Assembly: GCA_945875225.1 (NCBI GenBank)
Contig: CAMCJY010000029.1
Location: forward strand, 1-11,998
Direction: 5' to 3'
DNA from: Comamonas sp. lk
GTDB taxonomy: Bacteria > Pseudomonadota > Gammaproteobacteria > Burkholderiales > Burkholderiaceae_C
DNA length: 11,998 nucleotides
This document shows positions 7,176 through 11,998 of the stretch, one piece after another (within the stretch, counting starts at the first letter, position 1; each line of letters begins with the position of its first letter). Below the pieces are notes generated by a model. That model worked only from the letters and a program-made list of their open reading frames with translations, made no database searches and had not been told where the DNA came from. Position numbers and translations under genes: made by a program.

Positions 7176-8318
7176 CTAAGCAGCCCGGCGGTAACGGTGG
7201 GGAACAAAAGGCATGGCGCAGACCTGCATAGGCACGCGCTTGCCGCGCACCAGTGCAAACAGCGGCGTGCCTAGTGTCGTGCAAGCTTGCGGCACATAGG
7301 CCATGGCAATCGGCGCATCCGCGCTAGGCCCTAAGAGGCCGCTGCACACCGCACCGGCGCTTTGGCCTTGGGCGTCTTCCAGCAAGGCGGGCTCGCGCAC
7401 CGGTATGCGCTCTAGCGCGCGCAAGCCCACACGCAGGCGGCCCGCGCCCTGCTGCATCTGCGCAAACAAAGCCTCAGCGCCCACAAATCCACCAGCGCGC
7501 GCGCCGCCCTCGCGTCGCACTTTTTGAATCGCCCACATGAGCTGCGCCTCTAAGGGCGTAGTAGCTGCGTCCATGTCATTGCCGTACAAGCACAAACCGG
7601 CTTCCAGGCGCAGCGAATTGCGCGCGCCCAGGCCGATGGGCATGACCTCGGGCTGGGCCAGCAAGACCTGGGCCAGAGCGCTCGCGCCGTCCTGGTGCAC
7701 GGAGATTTCAAAACCATCCTCGCCGGTATAGCCAGAGCGCGTAATGTAGAGCGCATGGCCTTGCCAAGTGAAGCTTGCGCCATCCATAAACACCATGGCT
7801 TGCACGCCGGGCACCAGGCGCTGCAATGCGGTCACCGCAGCGGGCCCTTGCAAAGCCAGCAGAGCGTATTCGGGCATGGGGGTGACGCTGCATTGCGCGC
7901 CAATGTGCGCCTGGATATGGGCGATGTCGGCCTGTTTGCAAGCGCCATTGACCACTACAAAAATACCGTCCTCGCGCAAGCTGAACATCAGGTCATCCAG
8001 GATGCCGCCTTGTGCATTAAGCAGCATGCCGTAGCGCTGGCGACCAGGTGCCAGGCCAATGACATCGGCGGGCACCAGTTGCTCAAAGGCCGACGCCGCC
8101 TGAGAGCCCGATAGCAAAAGCTGGCCCATATGCGATACGTCAAAAAGGCCGGCTTGGGCGCGGGTCTGCAGGTGTTCGGCCAGTACCCCGGCGGGGTACT
8201 GCACCGGCATGCTGTAGCCAGCAAATGGCACCATGCGCGCGCCAAGCGCCACATGCAAATCGTAGAGCGGGGTGCGCAGCAAGGGCGCAGCGGGCGGGTG
8301 CGGGTAGAGTTCAGACAC
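7176..8318 (-). CDS. gcvT: Aminomethyltransferase, T protein of the glycine cleavage system
   Basis: This encodes 380 residues, starting with GTG at 8318. The start is supported by GGAG (8325-8328) six bases upstream and by the family alignment beginning at LRTPLYDLHVALGARMVPFAGYS (from about 14). The enzyme takes the aminomethyl group from GcvH, releases ammonia and makes 5,10-methylene-tetrahydrofolate. Visible motifs are FDVSHMGQ at 59-66, GGILDDLM at 104-111 with the likely catalytic aspartate at 108, GYTGEDGFEI at 196-205, and RNSLRLEAGLCLYGNDMD at 233-250, lining the folate site. The C-terminal barrel (about 290-380) is complete. It is the first gene of the glycine cleavage operon and lies directly behind the tandem glycine riboswitch, so its translation is probably glycine-controlled. 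The GTG start is slightly weak, which fits regulated initiation. Confidence 0.97.
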   Translation of the reverse strand: MSELYPHPPAAPLLRTPLYDLHVALGARMVPFAGYSMPVQYPAGVLAEHLQTRAQAGLFDVSHMGQLLLSGSQAASAFEQLVPADVIGLAPGRQRYGMLLNAQGGILDDLMFSLREDGIFVVVNGACKQADIAHIQAHIGAQCSVTPMPEYALLALQGPAAVTALQRLVPGVQAMVFMDGASFTWQGHALYITRSGYTGEDGFEISVHQDGASALAQVLLAQPEVMPIGLGARNSLRLEAGLCLYGNDMDAATTPLEAQLMWAIQKVRREGGARAGGFVGAEALFAQMQQGAGRLRVGLRALERIPVREPALLEDAQGQSAGAVCSGLLGPSADAPIAMAYVPQACTTLGTPLFALVRGKRVPMQVCAMPFVPHRYRRAA

Positions 8319-8319
8319 T

Positions 8320-8377
8320 CAGGGCTCCAGATGAGCGGCCGCCCTCGCGCAAAGCACAAGGCAAGCCGGGAACCCTG
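8320..8377 (-). promoter_or_regulatory. Predicted anti-Shine-Dalgarno helix (riboswitch expression platform) of gcvT
   Basis: In the mRNA, CAGGGUUCC (8377 down to 8369) can pair with GGAGCCCUG (8328 down to 8320) over nine continuous base pairs with one U-G wobble. The second arm contains the whole GGAG ribosome binding site of gcvT. The first three bases of the first arm (8377-8375) belong to the 3' strand of the P1 stem of aptamer 2, so P1 and this helix exclude each other. A local alternative, AGGGC/GCCCU (8341-8345 with 8321-8325), would also partly cover the site. There is no U-run after any hairpin here, which argues against a transcription terminator. The pairing is seen directly; its function is inferred. 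Confidence 0.6.
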
Positions 8378-8533
8378 TTGTCCGCTTTACCTGAGAGATT
8401 CAACGCCGACACGTGCCGGCGCCTTGCCCCTTCGGTGGACAGCCGCACAGGACTGCCTCTCTCCAACAGAATGATTAGTCAGTCCTTTTGCCTGAGCGTT
8501 CAGCCTTCGGCGGTCTTGCGACTCTCTCCTGAC
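8375..8533 (-). ncRNA. Tandem glycine riboswitch (two aptamers) of the gcv operon
   Basis: The leader of gcvT contains two consecutive glycine aptamers. Aptamer 1 (8533 to 8478) has a P1 stem GTCAG/CTGAC (8529-8533 with 8478-8482), the conserved GGAGAG (8522-8529 region), CCGAAGG (8504-8510) and CTCAGGCAAAAGGAC before the closing stem. Aptamer 2 (8469 to 8375) has P1 CTGTTG/CAACAG (8464-8469 with 8375-8380), GGAGAG, CCGAAGGGG (8427-8435), a variable hairpin at 8404-8421, and CTCTCAGGTAAA before the final strand. A short linker of about eight bases separates them. In the known class, glycine binding switches on gcv genes so that surplus glycine is broken down. Its place directly upstream of gcvT matches that role. 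Confidence 0.95.
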
Positions 8534-8539
8534 CGGCGT

Positions 8540-8545
8540 ATTCTA
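8540..8545 (-). promoter_or_regulatory. Possible -10 element for the riboswitch-gcvTHP transcript
   Basis: TAGAAT (minus strand, 8545 to 8540) matches five of six bases of the sigma-70 -10 consensus. It lies so that transcription would begin near 8533, just at the first stem of aptamer 1. No good -35 hexamer is found 16-18 bases further upstream, where the sequence enters the end of speB. The gcv genes may therefore have their own weak or activator-dependent promoter, or be read through from dcp-speB. Confidence 0.3.
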
Positions 8546-8558
8546 GTGCCAGGCCATC

Positions 8559-9536
8559 CTATGCGCCTTTGACCAGTTGGCGCTGGTGAAAAATAAAGCC
8601 CAGGCTGTTGAGTAACAACTGCGCGGCCAAGATGGCGGTGATGCCAGTCGGGTCGTAGGCCGGGGCCACTTCCACCAGGTCCATGCCTACGATCCGGCCT
8701 TGGCAGCGCTTGACCAGCGCCTCGATGATTTCCAAGACCTCGTAGTACAAAAAGCCGCCGTGGCTGGGCGTGCCGGTGCCTGGCGCGATAGACGGGTCAA
8801 AGCCGTCGATGTCAATAGTGAAGTAGTACTGCGCTGCCTCGGGGATCGCGGCCAGTACACCGGCCACGCCCATCTTGCGCACCTGGCGCACCGAGTAAAT
8901 CTGCGAACCGGCAGCGCGTGCGGCGTCATAGTCATCGCGGTTAGAGGAAGAGACATTGCGTATGCCCAGCTGCGTCATGCCGGTGATGTGGTCCATCTCA
9001 GAGGCGCGGCGCAGCGGGTTGCCGTGGCCGTAGCGCACGCCATGGCGTTCGTCCACAAAGTCCAGGTGCGCGTCGAAATGCACGATATGGATAGGGCCCA
9101 TGCCATCAAAAGCCTTGATCACCGGCGCATGCACCGAATGGTCACCACCCAGCACCAGCGGCATGGCCCCACTGGCCAGAATTTTGCGGATGGCGTACTC
9201 GGTATTGGCATGGCTTTTGTGCATATCGGTGTGCACGATGTCGGCATCCCCCACATCTACGATGCGCGCTTGGTCGCGCGTGAGGTACATCACATCGTCC
9301 TCATGGTCATACGCCCCGGCATGGCCAAAAGAAAACAAGGTAGAGGCCTCGCGGATGGCACGCGGACCAAAGCGCGCACCGGGCCGCCACTGCGTGCCCA
9401 TGTCATTGGGCACGCCGATCACAGCAACATCGGCATCAATCGCGTTCCAGTCCACGCAGGCGGGGGATTTAGCAAAAGTGCAGTGGCCGACAAAAGGTAA
9501 ATCTAGGCGGCCGCGTTGGTAGGCGTTGTCAGACAT
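8559..9536 (-). CDS. speB: Agmatinase-family ureohydrolase (probable agmatinase)
   Basis: This encodes 325 residues from ATG 9536, with TAG at 8559-8561. The dcp stop ends only nine bases before the start and the ribosome binding site is weak (GAAAG), so the two genes are probably translationally coupled. Ureohydrolases cut a guanidino group to release urea with two manganese ions. All ligand motifs are present: GGDHS at 130-134 (His133), FDAHLD at 154-159 (Asp155, His157, Asp159) and DIDGFDP at 242-248 (Asp242, Asp244), plus APGTGTP at 251-257. The agmatinase assignment (agmatine to putrescine) rests on general likeness. Related enzymes act on guanidinobutyrate, guanidinopropionate, guanidinoacetate or guanidine itself. 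The segment after the metal site, SHGGFLYYEV at 258-267, departs from the EVGG-type loop usual in agmatinases, so the substrate is uncertain. The protein is cytoplasmic. Transcription would continue into the glycine riboswitch and gcvT. Confidence 0.85.
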   Translation of the reverse strand: MSDNAYQRGRLDLPFVGHCTFAKSPACVDWNAIDADVAVIGVPNDMGTQWRPGARFGPRAIREASTLFSFGHAGAYDHEDDVMYLTRDQARIVDVGDADIVHTDMHKSHANTEYAIRKILASGAMPLVLGGDHSVHAPVIKAFDGMGPIHIVHFDAHLDFVDERHGVRYGHGNPLRRASEMDHITGMTQLGIRNVSSSNRDDYDAARAAGSQIYSVRQVRKMGVAGVLAAIPEAAQYYFTIDIDGFDPSIAPGTGTPSHGGFLYYEVLEIIEALVKRCQGRIVGMDLVEVAPAYDPTGITAILAAQLLLNSLGFIFHQRQLVKGA

Positions 9537-9545
9537 AAACAGCTT

Positions 9546-11612
9546 TCAGGCAGAGGTGAGTAGGCCACGCTTGCGCAGCATGGGTTCGACCGCCGGCGGG
9601 CGGCCGCGAAAGGCAACATAGGCTTGCATAGGCGCTTGCTGGTTGCCTGCGGCATACACATGGCGCAGCAGGGACTGGCCCAAGGCCGGGTCGAGTACAT
9701 CGCCTTTTTCCAAGAAAGCGTCAAAGCCATCCGCGTCTAGCACCTCGGCCCACATATAGACGTAGTAAGCCGAGGCATAGCCGTTGGACGAAAACAGATG
9801 CGAGAAGTGCGGCAAGCGATGGCGCATGCCGATGCCCGAGGGCATTGCCAGTGCCTGCAAAGTGTCGCGCTCAAATGCTTGCAAGTCCAGCGCATCCGGA
9901 TCGGTGCGCTGGTGCAAGTCCAGATCCACCAAGGCGGAGGCCAGGTACTCGACGGTAGCAAAACCTTGGTTAAAGGTCTGCGCCGCCAAAATTTTCTCGA
10001 GTAATGCCTGGCCCATGGGCTGGCCGCTTTGGCTGTGGGTGGCAAAGCGTTGCAAAATTTCTGGCTGGAGCAGCCAGTTCTCAAAAATTTGCGAAGGGAA
10101 CTCGACAAAGTCGCGCAGTACGCTGGTGCCCGAAAGGCGACGGAAACGGCATTGCGAAAGCAGCCCATGCAAGCCGTGGCCAAACTCATGGAACAAAGTG
10201 CGCGCATCGTCCAGGCTGAGCAAGGTGGGCTCGCCCGCGGCCGCCCGCGAAAAATTATTGTTGTTCACCACAATCGGGCGCACGGCGGTAGGCAGCTCGC
10301 TTTGGTCGCGGTAGGTGCTCATCCATGCGCCCGAGCGCTTGCCACTGCGGGCAAAGTTGTCGGCCAAGAATACGCCCACATGGCGGCCATCGGCATCGCA
10401 CACTTCCCAGACCTTGACGCTGTCGTGGTAGGTGGCGATGTCGCCGCGTGGCGCAAAGCCCAGTCCGAAAAGGCGCCCGGCCACATAAAACATAGCCTCG
10501 GTCAGTCGCTCGAGCTGCAAAAAAGGTTTGATCTCTGCTTCGTTGAGCGCATAGGCACGCTGGCGCACTTTCTCGGTCCAGTAGTGCCAGTCCCAAGACT
10601 GAATGTCTTCGCTGGTCCAGGCGACACCGGTTTCCTCGCTGGCCTGCGCGGCCAGTGCGGCACGCTCCTGCAGCGCTTTGCGCTGCGCCGGCTCCCAGGC
10701 GCGCATCAGCAAGTCGCGCACGGCGCCGTGGTGGCCGGCCATGGTGTCGGCCAGGGCAAAGTCCGTGAAATCGGCGTAGCCCAGCAAGCGCGCCTGGGCT
10801 AAGCGCAGTTGCAGGATCTCGCGCATCAACGGCCGGTTGTCGTGCGCGCCGCTGTGCTCACCGCGCGCGCACCAGGCCTGCCAGATGTGCTGGCGCAGGT
10901 CACGCCGCTCGGAAAACATCATGAAGGGCGTGATGGACGAACGCGACAGTGTGATGACGTGGGCGTCCGCGCCTTCGACGCCCCGCTCGGAAGCCGCCTG
11001 GCGCGCTGCGGAGACGACAAAAGCCGGTAGCCCGGCCAGTTCTTCCGGTGCGCGCAAGACCATCTGAAACGCCGACTCGTCGGCCAGCACGTTTTGTGAA
11101 AACTGGGTGAAGCAGCGGGCCAGGCGCTCGGCATTGGCGGCAAATTCGCGGCGCTGGGCGAGGGCCAAGCGGGCGCCTGCGCGCTCAAAGTCCAGCAGGT
11201 AACGCGACAGTAGGCGCTGGCTTTGCGCGTCCAGCGCGGCGCTGTTGCGGGCGACGGACTCGATGCGGGCGAACAAGCCGGCATGCAGAAAAAATGCGGC
11301 CTGGTGGGCGGCCAGCTGGGGGGCAATTTCCCGCTCTAGCGCACGCAAAGCGTCCGAGCTGTGCGAGGCCACCAAATTGAAAAACACCGAGCGGCAGCGC
11401 GCCAGCAACTGGCCGGCCGACTCCAGGGCCAGCAAGGTGTTGTCAAAGTCGGCGGGGGCCGGGTTGGCCGCGATGGCCTCGACCTCAGCCTGGTGCACGG
11501 CAAAGGCTGCATCAAATGCCGGTAAAAAATGCTGCGGCGCAATCGATGCAAAAGGCGGTACCTGGAAGGGTGTGTCCCAAGAGGACAGAAGGGGATTGTT
11601 GGCGTGCATCAT
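9546..11612 (-). CDS. dcp: Peptidyl-dipeptidase Dcp (M3 family zinc metallopeptidase)
   Basis: The enzyme removes dipeptides from the C-terminus of peptides and proteins. With the ATG at 11612 it has 688 residues (E. coli Dcp has 681). The frame stays open to a TTG at 11648, but family proteins begin near NPLL, so 11612 or the adjacent ATG at 11609 is preferred; no strong ribosome binding site settles it. The zinc site is TLFHEFGHGLHG, with His475, Glu476 and His479 counted from the 11612 start, and the third ligand Glu504 in RDFVEFPSQ. The SGTSVLRDFVEFPSQ block, the N-terminal FDNTLLALESAGQLL (about 56-70) and the C-terminal GRPPAVEPMLRKRGL are Dcp features rather than those of oligopeptidase A. 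No signal peptide is seen, so it is cytoplasmic. It is the first gene of a minus-strand run dcp-speB and stands divergent from a peptide-type transporter gene. Confidence 0.9.
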   Translation of the reverse strand: MMHANNPLLSSWDTPFQVPPFASIAPQHFLPAFDAAFAVHQAEVEAIAANPAPADFDNTLLALESAGQLLARCRSVFFNLVASHSSDALRALEREIAPQLAAHQAAFFLHAGLFARIESVARNSAALDAQSQRLLSRYLLDFERAGARLALAQRREFAANAERLARCFTQFSQNVLADESAFQMVLRAPEELAGLPAFVVSAARQAASERGVEGADAHVITLSRSSITPFMMFSERRDLRQHIWQAWCARGEHSGAHDNRPLMREILQLRLAQARLLGYADFTDFALADTMAGHHGAVRDLLMRAWEPAQRKALQERAALAAQASEETGVAWTSEDIQSWDWHYWTEKVRQRAYALNEAEIKPFLQLERLTEAMFYVAGRLFGLGFAPRGDIATYHDSVKVWEVCDADGRHVGVFLADNFARSGKRSGAWMSTYRDQSELPTAVRPIVVNNNNFSRAAAGEPTLLSLDDARTLFHEFGHGLHGLLSQCRFRRLSGTSVLRDFVEFPSQIFENWLLQPEILQRFATHSQSGQPMGQALLEKILAAQTFNQGFATVEYLASALVDLDLHQRTDPDALDLQAFERDTLQALAMPSGIGMRHRLPHFSHLFSSNGYASAYYVYMWAEVLDADGFDAFLEKGDVLDPALGQSLLRHVYAAGNQQAPMQAYVAFRGRPPAVEPMLRKRGLLTSA

Positions 11613-11684
11613 CTGCCCACTGTAATGGATGGCGCGCGCGGTCACCAAGGCTAAGCGCTCAAACCCATGCGCTGCGGCTTACTT

Positions 11685-11690
11685 TATGAT
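11685..11690 (+). promoter_or_regulatory. Possible -10 element for the solute-binding protein gene
   Basis: TATGAT at 11685-11690 matches five of six bases of the sigma-70 -10 hexamer. Transcription would start near 11697, leaving a leader of about 30 bases that includes the GGAG at 11715-11718. A -35 hexamer at the right distance is not evident. The 116-base gap between the divergent dcp and transporter genes (11613-11728) holds nothing else that I can name. Confidence 0.3.
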
Positions 11691-11728
11691 GCCCGCTGCC
11701 TTGGCCCCCTATCCGGAGACCCACCCTC

Positions 11729-11998
11729 ATGCTGCGTTTGGTTTTGCCTGCTATGCCAACACACTGGACCCGCGCTTGGGTTGCCGCATGGGCTTGTATC
11801 GCCAGCCTGTTTTTTGGTAGTGCCCAGGCCGGCACCAATCCGGCCGATCCGGCCAAGGTGCTGCACATGGCCTTCCCCGTAGCTGAGACGGGTTTTGACC
11901 CGGTGCGCGTAAGTGACCTGTACTCCAATATCGTGAACTCGGGGATTTTTCAGCCCCTGGTCACTTACGACTGGATGGCCCGGCCCAGCACCATCGTC
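11729..11998 (+). CDS. ABC transporter solute-binding protein, peptide-type (family 5), 3' partial
   Basis: The frame opens with ATG at 11729, has GGAG at 11715-11718 ten bases upstream, and runs off the window after 90 codons. An alternative start is the ATG at 11753. The N-terminus is a Sec-type signal peptide: a short basic region with Arg3 and Arg15, a hydrophobic core at about 17-31, and a cleavage site after SAQA (residues 31-34). The mature part reads KVLHMAFPVAETGFDPVRVSDLYS (about 43-66), then IVNSGIFQPLVTYDWMARP, the pattern of the first strands of periplasmic extracellular solute-binding family 5 proteins (oligopeptide/dipeptide-binding, OppA/DppA-like). It would bind a substrate in the periplasm and hand it to a membrane transporter whose genes may follow beyond the edge. 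The substrate cannot be told from 90 residues. Confidence 0.82.
   Translation, partial: MLRLVLPAMPTHWTRAWVAAWACIASLFFGSAQAGTNPADPAKVLHMAFPVAETGFDPVRVSDLYSNIVNSGIFQPLVTYDWMARPSTIV

Noticed and set aside
8700..9500. 266-codon plus-strand open frame opposite speB
   Set aside because: It is antisense to the well-supported ureohydrolase gene and its translation shows no family features.
9546..11612. Oligopeptidase A (prlC) as the identity of the M3 peptidase
   Set aside because: The zinc site alone would fit, but the SGTSxxRDFVEFPSQ block and the N- and C-terminal segments match Dcp better.
11613..11648. Longer dcp start at TTG 11648
   Set aside because: The extra 12 residues do not match family N-termini, which begin near NPLL, and no ribosome binding site precedes the TTG.
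1..11998. CRISPR arrays, insertion sequences, tRNA or rRNA genes
   Set aside because: No regularly spaced repeats, transposase motifs, terminal repeats or tRNA-like cloverleaf were seen on reading through both strands.

Overview
The window looks like a chromosomal segment of a GC-rich betaproteobacterium, most likely Burkholderiales and probably Comamonadaceae (Rhodoferax/Polaromonas type). This is inferred from protein style and base composition, not from a database search. No CRISPR array, rRNA, tRNA or transposase gene is visible, and nearly all of the sequence is coding.

Left part (1-3500). A gene cut by the left edge encodes the end of a DnaQ-like 3'-5' exonuclease fused to a GIY-YIG (UvrC/Cho-type) endonuclease domain with a UvrC-like cysteine cluster. 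It meets, tail to tail with a 4-base overlap, a small TerB-like gene on the minus strand. A 192-base AT-rich intergenic stretch with a strong inverted repeat follows. Then comes a plus-strand phoD-type alkaline phosphatase/phosphodiesterase carrying a twin-arginine plus lipoprotein signal. This gene looks less GC-rich than its surroundings.

Central and right part (3501-11612). All genes are on the minus strand, read right to left: dcp (peptidyl-dipeptidase), speB (agmatinase-family ureohydrolase, 9 bases after dcp), a tandem glycine riboswitch, gcvT, gcvH, gcvP, and a small uncharacterised gene 18 bases after gcvP. The gcvTHP genes encode the T, H and P proteins of the glycine cleavage system, which turn glycine into CO2, ammonia and a one-carbon unit on tetrahydrofolate. 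The fourth component, lipoamide dehydrogenase, is not in the window. The riboswitch lies between speB and gcvT. Its downstream sequence can form a 9-bp helix that hides the gcvT ribosome binding site and cannot coexist with the closing stem of the second aptamer. This suggests translational switching on by glycine.

Right edge (11613-11998). A gene divergent from dcp begins here. It encodes an exported solute-binding protein of the peptide-type ABC transporter family and is cut by the window end, so a peptide-uptake component sits beside a peptide-degrading enzyme.

The window is mostly familiar metabolism. I see no clear undescribed multi-gene system. The best leads are the riboswitch expression platform, the small gene at the end of the gcv operon, the identity of the ureohydrolase's substrate, and the exonuclease-GIY-YIG fusion.
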